From the NCBI GenBank assembly GCA_035308965.1, contig DATGFN010000052.1:1-64000 (forward strand): 64,000 nt of DNA, given 5' to 3'. Both the position numbers and the translations under genes were made by a program. The stretch comes from DASYXZ01 sp035308965. GTDB lineage: Bacteria > Acidobacteriota > Terriglobia > UBA7540. Positions 53,154 through 62,701 of this stretch are shown here, in pieces (position 1 is the first letter of the stretch; each line of letters starts with the position of its first letter). The notes below the pieces were generated by a model that saw only the letters and a program-made list of their open reading frames with translations, had not been told where the DNA came from and ran no database searches.

Positions 53154-53726
53154 TCAGTTCATGGACCGCATTGAAACCTGCCGATGGAAAGTGCAAGTCA
53201 CGGGACTGCCGGAACATAGTGAACTAGGCAGAATAAGGTTGAAAAGCCTCTGATCTATCAAAGGGTGAAAGGTGTAGGTCACATCCACTCGGTTGAGAAT
53301 AAATGCCGGAGCTTCCGGATCGGCACTTACGGTATACGTGGGTGAGCTATTATACTGGTTGCAGACTGACTTCTGCGATGTTCCACTACCCGTTGTGCCG
53401 GCCTGCGCTGTACATACCTGAACCTCGGCGGATCCTCCAGAGGAAATGGCGCCAGTCAAGTCGTTCAAGGTAAGATAGCTTACAGACGTGGTGGTTGTCG
53501 TCGGCCCGGGCGCTGGAAGTTTCAAATCTCCCGGGGTCGCCCCCCCAAGGATGGAGTACTCCACTCCGCTCCTCGGTGCGGCAGCCAGGTTTACTGCCAC
53601 AATGAAGAAATACCCGAAGTTGACCACATTGAATGCCAAACTGAGGAGGAAGGGCAGCAGCAGGGCTGTCTCCACTGCTGCCTGGCCGCGCGTCTCACGT
53701 TTTAGTCGCTGATATGGAGTGGCCAT
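53154..53726 (-). CDS. TadE-like minor pseudopilin
   Basis: 190 aa. The N-terminal R-G-Q-A-A-V-E-T-A-L-L-L-P-F-L-L-S-L-A-F-N-V-V-N-F is a TadE-type helix with its Glu; the remainder is beta-rich with a Thr-rich loop and four cysteines. It begins 8 bp after the end of the NtrC-like regulator gene, which suggests it is co-transcribed with it. Confidence 0.83.
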   Translation of the reverse strand: MATPYQRLKRETRGQAAVETALLLPFLLSLAFNVVNFGYFFIVAVNLAAAPRSGVEYSILGGATPGDLKLPAPGPTTTTTSVSYLTLNDLTGAISSGGSAEVQVCTAQAGTTGSGTSQKSVCNQYNSSPTYTVSADPEAPAFILNRVDVTYTFHPLIDQRLFNLILPSSLCSGSPVTCTFHRQVSMRSMN

Positions 53727-53734
53727 ACTTTACC

Positions 53735-55189
53735 TCAACTCGCCTGAGCACTCGGAACCTGCTCCTCTTCGCCGACAAGTTCGTCGTCGAGATCAAAACT
53801 GAAATCCCCTTCAATTCTAAATTGATTCAATAGCCGGTGCAAATAGCATCGGCTGATTTGCAGCTCTTGAGCCGCTTTGAGTTTGTTCCCATTGCACAGA
53901 CGCAAGGCGGAGCGCACGATTTCACGCTTGAAACTCCGAACCGCTTCCTGGAAAGTGCCCCTGGGTGAATCCGTGGCTGCCGCCAAGCCGCTAAGTTCGG
54001 CGGGCAGGTCATCAATTCCCAGGCTCAAGCCATCCGCCATAACCACGCTGCGTTCAATGACGTTTTGCAATTCCCGGACGTTGCCCGGCCAGTCATGAAT
54101 CGCCAGGGCGTTCAGGAATCCCTGACTGATTCCCCGCAGTTCTTTTCCATGAGCTTTGGCATAGGTGCGCAGGAAAGATTCGGCAAGAACGGGGATATCG
54201 TCGGTCCGATTTCGCAATGGCGGAAGCACAATCTTGAGGACCATAATCCTGAAGTAAAGATCCTGCCGGAAGGTCCCCGCCTGAACCATCTGCTCCAGAT
54301 TCTTATTGGTAGCGCAAATCAGACGAATGTCTATGGGCACAGGGGAATTCGAACCCAAGCGCTCCAAGCTGCGTTCCTGGATAACCCGCAGTAACTTGGC
54401 TTGCAGGGGAAGCGCCAAATCTCCAATCTCGTCCAGAAAGATTGTTCCGCCATTGGCTTCTTCAAATCGTCCACGGCGGCTCTGGGACGCTCCGGTGAAT
54501 GCGCCCTTTTCATGGCCAAAAAGTTCGTCTTCAATCAGACTCTCCGGCAAGGCGCTGGCTGAAAATGCTACAAAAGGTTTCCCAACTCTTGGACTCAGGC
54601 GATGTATCGCCCGGGCCACAACTTCCTTTCCCGTCCCACTCTCCCCGTTGATCAGAACGCTGGTTGAAACACCCGCCACCTTGCGAATCATTTCGTGGAC
54701 GCGTTCCATGGGTTTGCTGTTTCCAATCAATCCGTCCACATGTTGTGCGGGAATTAGCTTTCGCGCTTCGGTCAAGTGGCGGGAGAGAATCATTCGGCTG
54801 TAGGCCCTGTCCAAGGCAAATTTCAAGGTGAGGATGTCAAGTGGTTGCGGGAAGAAGTCCCATGCCCCGCGTCTCATTGCTTCCAGGGCGCTCTCGCGTC
54901 GGAGATCCCAGCTGAACCCCAACACGGGAGGAGAGACTTCATGCTCCTGAATCTCATTCAGAAATGCCAGACAGGAGGAATGGTCTGTTCGATTGGGCTG
55001 GTCCCAATTGAGTAAAGCCACATCAAATTGGTCTGAATGAAGGCAGGGTAGAGCTTCCGCGACTGCCCCTACATGAGATAGTGAGTACTCCCAGCCGAGT
55101 ACGTTTCTCAGGGCACCTTCAAAGGCCTCGTCAGGATCGATAAGAAGAATTCGCTTATTCAAAGCGCTCCCCTGGTCCACCCTCGCCAC
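53735..55189 (-). CDS. NtrC-family sigma-54 activator with degenerate receiver
   Basis: 484 aa from a GTG at 55189 (a GTG at 55180 or a TTG after AGGGGAG are alternatives). Receiver-like domain (about 12-130): the acidic start reads L-I-D-P-D-E, but the phosphoacceptor position is N61 (L-L-N-W-D-Q-P) and the usual Lys is Q115 (F-P-Q-P-L-D). Sigma-54 AAA+ domain with Walker A G-E-S-G-T-G-K-E (182-189), G-A-F-T-G-A (229-234) and R-fingers. C-terminal Fis-type helix-turn-helix (L-K-A-A-Q-E-L-Q-I-S-R). It should activate sigma-54 promoters without ordinary phosphorylation control; the Tad-type genes directly downstream are the obvious candidates. Confidence 0.88.
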   Translation of the reverse strand: MARVDQGSALNKRILLIDPDEAFEGALRNVLGWEYSLSHVGAVAEALPCLHSDQFDVALLNWDQPNRTDHSSCLAFLNEIQEHEVSPPVLGFSWDLRRESALEAMRRGAWDFFPQPLDILTLKFALDRAYSRMILSRHLTEARKLIPAQHVDGLIGNSKPMERVHEMIRKVAGVSTSVLINGESGTGKEVVARAIHRLSPRVGKPFVAFSASALPESLIEDELFGHEKGAFTGASQSRRGRFEEANGGTIFLDEIGDLALPLQAKLLRVIQERSLERLGSNSPVPIDIRLICATNKNLEQMVQAGTFRQDLYFRIMVLKIVLPPLRNRTDDIPVLAESFLRTYAKAHGKELRGISQGFLNALAIHDWPGNVRELQNVIERSVVMADGLSLGIDDLPAELSGLAAATDSPRGTFQEAVRSFKREIVRSALRLCNGNKLKAAQELQISRCYLHRLLNQFRIEGDFSFDLDDELVGEEEQVPSAQAS

Positions 55190-55853
55190 CCTTTTTGCGC
55201 CTGGCGCACAAAGGCGAAAATGTGCCGTAAAACCGACTTAATCTTTTGTTTTACCGTTCAAAGAGCAGGTCTGCCCTTCAACCGGGCCATTCTGGAAGGG
55301 TAAATTCTCGCTCCACCGCCATTTTGAGTCAATGGGACTAAGGTACCAGCACCCAAATGCGACTGGAGTGTATATTCCTGCAGTGCGACCATTGAATACC
55401 CGAATGGGCTCTTTGGGCGCATTCCGCCTGCGTTCAATACTCATCTTCGGCCTAAACTCGCTATAACTTTAGTCGACGCTAAGCTTGGATTCCCTTGAAT
55501 TCACGCCGTGTCCGCTGGCGCACCCCAAGCGGGCAATAGCCCAAGCGCCATTCTAGTATATCGCATCAACTTAAGTTGTCAATAGACGATTCTTAGTGGT
55601 ACCTAGAGTATTCAGGTCCAGAAATGCCACACTCTAAAGCCCATGGTACAAATGTATTCAGTTGTTTCCACTCGCGATTCACCCCCCAGTCCCAACCCTT
55701 CAATACAATGCAAAGGTTAGAGTCTCCCGGGTAAAGGCCTATTTTCCAGCTTGTGAATTATGTCGCGCCAACGAAAAATAATGAAAGCGGGCTCAATGGG
55801 CCTACATTTCGCATCTTCAGGCGGTCTTGGAAGGTGAATTGCATTGGAGACCG
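55190..55853. other. Divergent intergenic region
   Basis: About 660 bp between the minus-strand regulator and the plus-strand glycan cluster. No gene is supported. I looked for a -24/-12 (TGGC-N8-TGC) element for sigma-54 and saw no convincing one. Confidence 0.55.
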
Positions 55854-57458
55854 ATGGAGTATACTCTAAGCGGAATGAACGACGTATCCAGCCCAGAGAG
55901 TGCTACTTACCCAAACACAGGCCTGACCTCCCATTTGAGTGATCCTCCACTCAAGCCCCTGGGAGAATGGGGCTCCGCCCTGCGTCAGGTGTTCTCATTT
56001 CCTGCCCTCCTTCTGACTTTGCTGATTACAACCGTCTTTGTCATGGGCCGCAATGGACTCTCCGACCCGGATATTTGGTGGCATCTTCGAAACGCTGAAT
56101 ATCTGCTTGCCAATCATCGGTTCATTCGGGTTGATATGTATTCATTTACGCTTGCAGGCCATCCATGGGTCAATCCTGAGTGGCTGGGAGAGATTCCCTA
56201 CTACCTGGCTTGGCGAGCAGGCGGGCTGGTTGGAATCAAATTGGTCATGCTTGTCTCGTTGGCGGTGATCTTCCTGGGACTTTTATATCTCTGTAATAAG
56301 AGCAGTGGAAACCCCAAAGCCGCGGCTCTAGCCTGCTATTTCGCAGTCTTTCTGGCCGTGGTCAACTTTGGCCCCCGCACTATTCTTTTCGGCTACTGTT
56401 TCTTGGTCATGCTCCTCATCATACTGGAGCGATTTCGCTCCTGTGGCAAAGGCCCACTATGGATTCTTCCTCCCTTATTTTGCCTTTGGACCAATACCCA
56501 CGGCTCATGGCTCATCGGTTTGGTAGTGTTTGGGTTAATTGTGGCCGCTGGATTCGTCGAAGGCAGATGGGGACGCATTGAGGCCCGGCGATGGTCCGCA
56601 AAGCAGTCTCGCAACCTCATGCTTGCCATGGGAGGTTCACTTGCCGCAGCATTGGTCAATCCTTACGGCTTGGGCCTTATTCTCTGGTCGATTGAATATC
56701 CCTTTCGATTGAAACTGAATGTCGAGCATGTACAGGAATGGACATCTGTAAACTTCCATGATCCCCGTGGAAAGGTCGCATTGCTACTGATCATAGCCCT
56801 CCTATTGGGTGCTTTGCTGAGGGATTATCGGTGGCAACTAACCGAGCTCGTTCTGGTTCTCTTTGCGTTGTACACCGGTTTGACTCACATTCGGTTTCTC
56901 TTTTTGGCTGCGATCCTGACCGCACCCCTCCTGGCGAAATTCCTGGATTTCGTTCCCCCGTACCAACCGGAGATAGACAAACATGTGCTCAACGCTCTTC
57001 TGATGGCCGGGATGACAGCCTTCATATTTTATGGGTTTCCGTCTTCAGCACAGTTGCAGGAGTCAATTGAAAACGAATATCCAGCGGAAATACTCCCTTA
57101 CCTTTCCTCTCATCCACCTTCAGGGCCCGTCCTGAATGATTATCTCTGGGGTGGCTATCTGGGGTGGGAGGACCGAAATTTCAAGTGCTTTATAGACAGC
57201 CGGGTCGATATTTTCGAGTACGCCGGCGTATTCAAAGACTACCTTGATTTGGTGGGAATCCAAAACCCGAACGCCGTCCTCGACAAATACGGAATCCGTT
57301 ATGTTTTGTTTCCGCCCACTGAAGAGCTCTCTTATGTTCTGCGCCGCGACCCAGGATGGAAAGTGGTTTACAGCGGCAAAATCAGTACTTTGTTCGAAAG
57401 GGTTGGAAATCCTCCGCCAGCAAAGGCGGGCAACTCAAGCGGTGTCCAGGGGATGTAA
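55854..57458 (+). CDS. Polytopic membrane protein, GT-C-like (paralogue 1)
   Basis: 534 aa from the ATG at 55854, with GGAG 4 nt upstream (a TTG nine codons earlier lacks one). About ten transmembrane helices. The periplasmic-facing first loop after helix 1 has D-P-D-I-W-W-H-L-R-N, V-D-M-Y-S-F-T and N-P-E-W-L-G-E-I-P-Y-Y-L, the aspartates typical of GT-C polyprenol-linked glycosyltransferases. The C terminus has a soluble domain (G-G-Y-L-G-W, F-I-D-S-R-V-D-I-F-E-Y-A-G-V). Two homologues follow in the cluster. Specific donor and acceptor are unknown. Confidence 0.78.
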   Translation: MEYTLSGMNDVSSPESATYPNTGLTSHLSDPPLKPLGEWGSALRQVFSFPALLLTLLITTVFVMGRNGLSDPDIWWHLRNAEYLLANHRFIRVDMYSFTLAGHPWVNPEWLGEIPYYLAWRAGGLVGIKLVMLVSLAVIFLGLLYLCNKSSGNPKAAALACYFAVFLAVVNFGPRTILFGYCFLVMLLIILERFRSCGKGPLWILPPLFCLWTNTHGSWLIGLVVFGLIVAAGFVEGRWGRIEARRWSAKQSRNLMLAMGGSLAAALVNPYGLGLILWSIEYPFRLKLNVEHVQEWTSVNFHDPRGKVALLLIIALLLGALLRDYRWQLTELVLVLFALYTGLTHIRFLFLAAILTAPLLAKFLDFVPPYQPEIDKHVLNALLMAGMTAFIFYGFPSSAQLQESIENEYPAEILPYLSSHPPSGPVLNDYLWGGYLGWEDRNFKCFIDSRVDIFEYAGVFKDYLDLVGIQNPNAVLDKYGIRYVLFPPTEELSYVLRRDPGWKVVYSGKISTLFERVGNPPPAKAGNSSGVQGM

Positions 57459-57643
57459 GAACCGTAGGGAAGCCTTACTAACCGGGGTGCGGGGTACTCC
57501 GCTTTCCCCCCATCTGATTCGTAATTCGTGACAGCCAGTCGTGTGCTTAATAAATCTAAAAGACTCGAATGGTTGAAGCAGAGTCGCACGTGGCATCAGG
57601 CAAGTAACAAGGCACGAACAGCAGATTTCAAAAGGCGCTTACT

Positions 57644-58108
57644 GTGTTGTACAACCGCAAGATCGATCGCGCTTTAATCTTGATCATTCCGGCCGCGTTA
57701 TTCATTTATGAATCGGCGCGGCCCCAAGTAAGGCTCCGTGCCGAGATGCCCCCGGAGTTCATGGATGCCCCTGCCCATGTAGACCCGGCGCGACAGGCGG
57801 CGGAAGAGCGGCTGGCACACGAATATTGGAACATCGCGCTTAACGTCATTCAGTGGAAGTATACCTACGGTTCTCCTTTGCCTAATGTCCCGCCGGAGGA
57901 ATTCCATGTAACCACAAGCTCGACTACCAAAGGCGAAAGTGATTCTTCATCCAGGCTGCGATACTGGCAGAGGTTGCAACACGTCTGGCTCTTACCGGCA
58001 TCATGGAAGGTACAACGAGTATGGAGTACCAGTTGGCTGACTGGCAGTATCGGGCAAGCCTTGACGTGGATTGAAAGTGCTTTTAATGATTTCTTCCATG
58101 GACGATAA
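57644..58108 (+). CDS. Small uncharacterised protein, one N-terminal helix
   Basis: 154 aa from a GTG with AAAGG 8 nt upstream. The N terminus (A-L-I-L-I-I-P-A-A-L-F-I-Y) is a hydrophobic helix or signal; the rest is hydrophilic with E-E-R-L-A-H-E-Y-W-N-I-A-L-N-V-I-Q-W-K-Y-T-Y-G and a Trp-rich segment. I do not recognise it. It lies in the glycan cluster and may be a small envelope partner. Confidence 0.55.
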   Translation: MLYNRKIDRALILIIPAALFIYESARPQVRLRAEMPPEFMDAPAHVDPARQAAEERLAHEYWNIALNVIQWKYTYGSPLPNVPPEEFHVTTSSTTKGESDSSSRLRYWQRLQHVWLLPASWKVQRVWSTSWLTGSIGQALTWIESAFNDFFHGR

Positions 58109-58375
58109 TCAGGCAATTGCCCTTTTCACCGGCGACGCCACATTGTGCGGCACTCCGGGCGGTGGCAAGCTGTCGAAATATCCGGCGCAACCATATCGTG
58201 TTTTTCCTGCATGCCCTCAGATGGGTTCGGCCTCTTGAAAAGTATCCTGGTTGTTGCCCCTTGGGCGCCCAGTACGTGGTCACGGCGGCCAAAGCGTGAT
58301 GCCATTAATTCGCTGGCTAAAACAACCCGCCAGTGGCATACAATCTGAAAGCTTGTTGTGGCGTATGGAGACCAG

Positions 58376-59563
58376 ATGACGCCGGAAGCTGAGAACAAAC
58401 CTAGCGCGCAGGATTCCCAATCTGCTCGCGAGAATGCCCGCCCGATGTTGCTCTCCGTAATCGTTCCCTGCGCCAACGAAGAAGAAGTGCTGCGAGAGAC
58501 TCATCGCCGGCTTTCGAACGCCCTCAATTTAATCGGCATGGCGTTCGAGATTCTTTACGTGGACGATGGAAGTACCGATTCAACAATGAAATTGCTGAGA
58601 GAGCTGCAAGAGTCTGACTCTCAAGTCCGAGTCGTGTGCCTCTCACGGAATTTCGGCCACCAATTGGCCATTACGGCTGGGATGGAGCATGCCGCAGGTG
58701 ATGCCTTGGTTGTAATCGATGCGGACTTGCAGGATCCTCCCGAGGTGATCGCGGAATTTGTAGAGCGATGGCGGGCCGGTTACGATGTGGCTTACGGCGT
58801 CCGCACGGAGCGCGAAGGAGAAACTGCTTTCAAGCTCTGGACTGCGAAGGTTTTCTATCGGCTCATCGGACGATTGTCTGACACCAAGATCAGCGTGGAC
58901 TCAGGAGACTTCCGCCTGCTCGATCGCAAGGTGGCAGGGGCGTTGCTCGCTATGCCAGAACGCGACCGGTTCATCCGCGGCATGGTCAGCTGGTTGGGGT
59001 TTTCCCAAGTCGCCGTCCCTTACCGCCGCGCGGCCCGGCTGGCGGGAAAGACCAAGTACCCCCTTTTCAAGATGGTCCGCTTCGCCGCCGACGGAATCGT
59101 CTCGTTCTCGACGACGCCCTTGAGAATGGCAACTTGGTTTGGCTTTATCGTATCAGCACTTGCTGTGCTCGGAATTTTTTTCGCCCTTTATGCGCGGTTG
59201 TTTGAAAAAGACTGGGTGAAAGGTTGGGCAAGCACTTTGATTCCGGTCCTTTTCCTGGGAGGAGTCCAACTGATCTGCCTGGGTATCATCGGCGAGTATG
59301 TGGGGCGGATTTACGGGGAATCAAAACGCCGCCCACTCTACCTGGTTCAGGAGCGGCTGGGATTTGCTGTTCAACCTCGCGAGCATGAGCCCGCTCCAGG
59401 GGTAAAAAATTCGGTTGAGGCGTTTGATCGTACGAATTTCCGCCGCCCGAGGCCTCTGCCCGTTTCGGCTGAGAGAAAATCGAATGTGCCAGGCAATCAG
59501 GGCGACCATGGGGATGCTGCCCATCCGATACAAACCAGTCCTAAAGAAAAACTGAAACTTTAA
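58376..59563 (+). CDS. GtrB-like polyprenyl-phosphate glycosyltransferase (GT2)
   Basis: 395 aa from the ATG at 58376, with GGAG 5 nt upstream (a GTG six codons earlier is possible). GT2 core: V-I-V-P-C-A-N-E-E, V-D-D-G-S-T-D-S-T, D-A-D-L-Q-D-P-P and the acceptor-loop E-R-D-R-F-I-R-G-M-V. Two C-terminal transmembrane helices (W-F-G-F-I-V-S-A-L-A-V-L-G-I and L-F-L-G-G-V-Q-L-I-C-L-G-I) are typical of DPM/GtrB-type enzymes that load a sugar onto polyprenyl phosphate. It would supply donors for the adjacent GT-C-like proteins. Confidence 0.9.
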   Translation: MTPEAENKPSAQDSQSARENARPMLLSVIVPCANEEEVLRETHRRLSNALNLIGMAFEILYVDDGSTDSTMKLLRELQESDSQVRVVCLSRNFGHQLAITAGMEHAAGDALVVIDADLQDPPEVIAEFVERWRAGYDVAYGVRTEREGETAFKLWTAKVFYRLIGRLSDTKISVDSGDFRLLDRKVAGALLAMPERDRFIRGMVSWLGFSQVAVPYRRAARLAGKTKYPLFKMVRFAADGIVSFSTTPLRMATWFGFIVSALAVLGIFFALYARLFEKDWVKGWASTLIPVLFLGGVQLICLGIIGEYVGRIYGESKRRPLYLVQERLGFAVQPREHEPAPGVKNSVEAFDRTNFRRPRPLPVSAERKSNVPGNQGDHGDAAHPIQTSPKEKLKL

Positions 59564-59565
59564 TC

Positions 59566-61110
59566 ATGCATCATGCAACCGATGCCGCCCCGCCTGGAGT
59601 CACGCCACCGAAAGGCGGAGCGGCCGGAGGACTTCTGGGAGCCCTGCGCACCGCGTTTTCATTCCCCGTTATGCTGGTGGCTTGGATTTTCCTGGTGGTG
59701 GTGCGCTTGGCGGAGCGTAATCTGCCCGATCCCGACATCTGGTGGCACCTTCGAAACGTCCAATACCTTTTCGCCCATCATCAACTACCGAATGTTGACA
59801 CCTATTCATTTACCGTCGCAGGTCAACCGTGGATGAATCACGAATGGCTGGCGGAGATTCCCTACTATCTGGCATGGCGCGCGTTTGGTCTTGAGGGAAT
59901 CGAAATTCTGATGCTGGTCCTGCTTGAATCCATATTTCTGCTCCTGGTCTATCTCAGCTATCAGCGCAGTCACCACATCAAGGCATCGATTCTCGCCTGC
60001 TGGTTTGCGGTCGCATTGGGCACGGTGAACTTTGGTCCGCGCACTGTTCTCTTTGGATATTTGTACATGGTGATTCTGTTGATCATTCTCGAACGCTTCC
60101 GGGCGCGCGGCGGTGCAGTACTGTGGTGGCTCCCGCCATTGTTCTGCTTATGGATCAACACTCACGGTTCGTGGTCACTGGGGATGCTGATCTTCGGCTT
60201 GTTCATTGGCTGCGGAATGGTGCAGGGCCAATGGGGAAACCTGGTGGCACAGCGATGGGCTCCGCAGGATCTGCGCAAGCTGGTGATAGTTTATATCACC
60301 GCCGGCGCCTCCCTTTTCGCAAACCCCTATGGTTATAAATTAGTTGCTTATCCTGTAATCTACGCATCCCGCCTTCCACTCAATATTACATTCACGCAAG
60401 AGTGGATTACCGTTGACTTCCACAGCCCGCGCGGCAAAGTGGCTTTGGTTCTATTGGCTACACTTTTCACTTCTGCCCTCGTATCGCGCTTTCAATGGCG
60501 GCTTACCGACCTGGCTTTCATTCTCTTTGCATTCTACTGCGGCCTCACTTATGACCGGTTCTTGTTCCTGGCGGGCGTTATCGCCGCGCCCATCGTAGCG
60601 GAGATGGCCACTTTCGTCCCTCCCTATCGCCCGGAGATTGACAAGCGCTGGCTGAATGCAGCGATTATTTTTGGAATCCTTGCCTTTGTCACCTACCGTT
60701 TCCCAACTCCTGACGATCTCGAAGAGCAAGTCGCGCAGGAATATCCCGCCGACATTCTGCCCTTCCTGAAAGCGAATCAATTTCCCGGCCGCACGTTGAA
60801 CTATTACAACTGGGGAGGTTTTCTTGAATGGAACGCCCCCCAGATCAAAACATTTGTGGACACTCGCGTGGACATTTTTGAGTACGCCGGAGTGTTTGGC
60901 GATTACTTGAAAGTGCATGCCCTGGTGGACCCGGAAGGCGTCCTCGATCAATATCATATTCAGTATGTCCTCTTCCCGACCCAGGAGCCCGTAATTCGGA
61001 TGCTGGAGGGAAGTTCAAATTGGAAGCCAATCTTCAAAGATCCGCTCACCACAATGCTCGAAAGGGTGGAACCGCAGCCAACCGGCGCCTCACCCCAGGG
61101 AAGCAACTAG
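59566..61110 (+). CDS. Polytopic membrane protein, GT-C-like (paralogue 2)
   Basis: 514 aa, starting 2 nt after the stop of the GtrB-like gene. Same layout as paralogue 1: D-P-D-I-W-W-H-L-R-N-V, V-D-T-Y-S-F-T, N-H-E-W-L-A-E-I-P-Y-Y-L, about ten helices, and C-terminal G-G-F-L-E-W, F-V-D-T-R-V-D-I-F-E-Y-A-G-V. It is the closest relative of paralogue 1. Confidence 0.8.
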   Translation: MHHATDAAPPGVTPPKGGAAGGLLGALRTAFSFPVMLVAWIFLVVVRLAERNLPDPDIWWHLRNVQYLFAHHQLPNVDTYSFTVAGQPWMNHEWLAEIPYYLAWRAFGLEGIEILMLVLLESIFLLLVYLSYQRSHHIKASILACWFAVALGTVNFGPRTVLFGYLYMVILLIILERFRARGGAVLWWLPPLFCLWINTHGSWSLGMLIFGLFIGCGMVQGQWGNLVAQRWAPQDLRKLVIVYITAGASLFANPYGYKLVAYPVIYASRLPLNITFTQEWITVDFHSPRGKVALVLLATLFTSALVSRFQWRLTDLAFILFAFYCGLTYDRFLFLAGVIAAPIVAEMATFVPPYRPEIDKRWLNAAIIFGILAFVTYRFPTPDDLEEQVAQEYPADILPFLKANQFPGRTLNYYNWGGFLEWNAPQIKTFVDTRVDIFEYAGVFGDYLKVHALVDPEGVLDQYHIQYVLFPTQEPVIRMLEGSSNWKPIFKDPLTTMLERVEPQPTGASPQGSN

Positions 61111-61114
61111 GCTG

Positions 61115-62662
61115 ATGGCTACAGTCCAGGCAATTGAAAACCCGGCCCCTCATCATCCGGATCGCCGAGGCGCGGTGACGATTCTGGCCAAGGTGTTTTC
61201 ATTCCCTGTTTTCATGGGCGCCGTGCTAAGCGCCGGCGCGGCTGCTGCCACGGTGTGGAACGAAGCTCCCATCATGGCCGGCAAGCTTTTCGGCGAGGGA
61301 GACACCTGGTGGCACCTCACCTACGGCCAAAGCATTCTCGCCACCCACACCTGGCCGCGGGTTGAAATCTACTCTTTCACGGCGCATGGGGTTAGCGTAA
61401 TCGCCTATGAGTGGGGGGGCGAAGTCATCATGGCCCTGGCTTACCGCCTGGGGAGCCTGCGCGGCCTTGCTGCGCTTTTGGTGCTACTGGCCATTTCCTT
61501 TGTCTTGCTGATGTTTTATTACGCCTGGCTTCGTTGCCGGAATCCTTTGGCGGCGGCGGTGGCGGCAGCCATGCTGACTCCGGTGGCTTCAGCTTGTTTT
61601 ACGATGCGGCCCCAGCTTCTGGGCTATACCTTTTTTCTGGTCACTTTGATTTTCCTGGAGCGGTACAAGCAAGGGCTGACAAAATCCCTGTGGCTGCTTC
61701 CCTTGCTCTTTTTGGTTTGGGTCAACACTCACCCCAGCGAAACCTTGGGACTATTTGCCCTGGGACTTTACTGGGCTTGCGGCCTGGTGAGCTTTAAATG
61801 GGGACCGTTGGTGGCAGAGCGCTTCCCAGCGGGGCGCCGCCGCCACTTGCTCCTGGTTTCATTGGCATGTGCCGTGGTAATCATGGTGACCCCTTACGGA
61901 CCTAGCCTGGCAGCATACCCTTTTGAATTCATCTTAGGCCGGTCCTATGTCACGTGGGCTTTTACGGAGTGGGGGCCGTTGGATTTTAGCGCACCGTTTG
62001 GTTGGATGTTCCTGGCTATCATCCTCTTGATGTTGGTTTCTCAGTGGAGTTCACCCGCGTCCTTTCCAATTGAGGCCGTGATCCTGCTTCTGGCTGGTAC
62101 AGCTGAGGCCAGTCGCCATGCCCGCTTTGTTATATTTTTTGCCGTGGTCAGCGCACCGGTTCTCGCGAGTCTATTATCAAAATGGCTTCCGACTTACCGA
62201 CCGGATGAGGACCATCCCATTGCAAATGCCGTGCTGGTTGGCGCCGTGATACTTGGATTGGTCGCCTTTTTTCCATCGCGCCTGCGGTTGCAACAAACAC
62301 TTGAGGATACTTTTCCAGTGGGTGCAGTCGATTACATCCGCCAGCACGACTCGTTAAATCACATGTTCAACGATGAGACTTGGGGAGGTTTTTTGATGTT
62401 ATCTATTGGCCCTACGCATCAGGTCTTCATGGACGGGAGAGACGAGATATACACATATAATGGAGTAATTGAAGATTACATCCGGATCGTACAGGCACAG
62501 CCGGGCGCTCTGGACCTGTTTCGCAAATATGGTATCAATGGTTGTTTGATTCGGAGAACTGCGCCACTCGGCAAGCTGCTTTCTGGCAATCCCGAATGGA
62601 AGCAGGTATATTGCGATGACCTGAGCGTCATTTTTGATCGCGTAGAGCAACGGATGAAGTAG
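61115..62662 (+). CDS. Polytopic membrane protein, GT-C-like (paralogue 3)
   Basis: 515 aa, starting 4 nt after the stop of paralogue 2. It keeps the family outline but is more diverged: E-G-D-T-W-W-H-L-T-Y replaces D-P-D-I-W-W-H-L-R-N, V-E-I-Y-S-F-T and Y-E-W-G-G-E-V follow, and the C terminus has G-G-F-L and M-D-G-R-D-E-I-Y-T-Y-N-G-V. It is probably an older duplicate with a different acceptor or donor. Confidence 0.8.
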   Translation: MATVQAIENPAPHHPDRRGAVTILAKVFSFPVFMGAVLSAGAAAATVWNEAPIMAGKLFGEGDTWWHLTYGQSILATHTWPRVEIYSFTAHGVSVIAYEWGGEVIMALAYRLGSLRGLAALLVLLAISFVLLMFYYAWLRCRNPLAAAVAAAMLTPVASACFTMRPQLLGYTFFLVTLIFLERYKQGLTKSLWLLPLLFLVWVNTHPSETLGLFALGLYWACGLVSFKWGPLVAERFPAGRRRHLLLVSLACAVVIMVTPYGPSLAAYPFEFILGRSYVTWAFTEWGPLDFSAPFGWMFLAIILLMLVSQWSSPASFPIEAVILLLAGTAEASRHARFVIFFAVVSAPVLASLLSKWLPTYRPDEDHPIANAVLVGAVILGLVAFFPSRLRLQQTLEDTFPVGAVDYIRQHDSLNHMFNDETWGGFLMLSIGPTHQVFMDGRDEIYTYNGVIEDYIRIVQAQPGALDLFRKYGINGCLIRRTAPLGKLLSGNPEWKQVYCDDLSVIFDRVEQRMK

Positions 62663-62701
62663 GGGCCCGGAAAATTAACGGCCTGACGAAATCAAACTTC
62701 G

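Noticed and set aside
55190..55853. Sigma-54 promoter in the divergent region
   Set aside because: No TGGC-N8-TGC element with correct spacing was seen on either strand.
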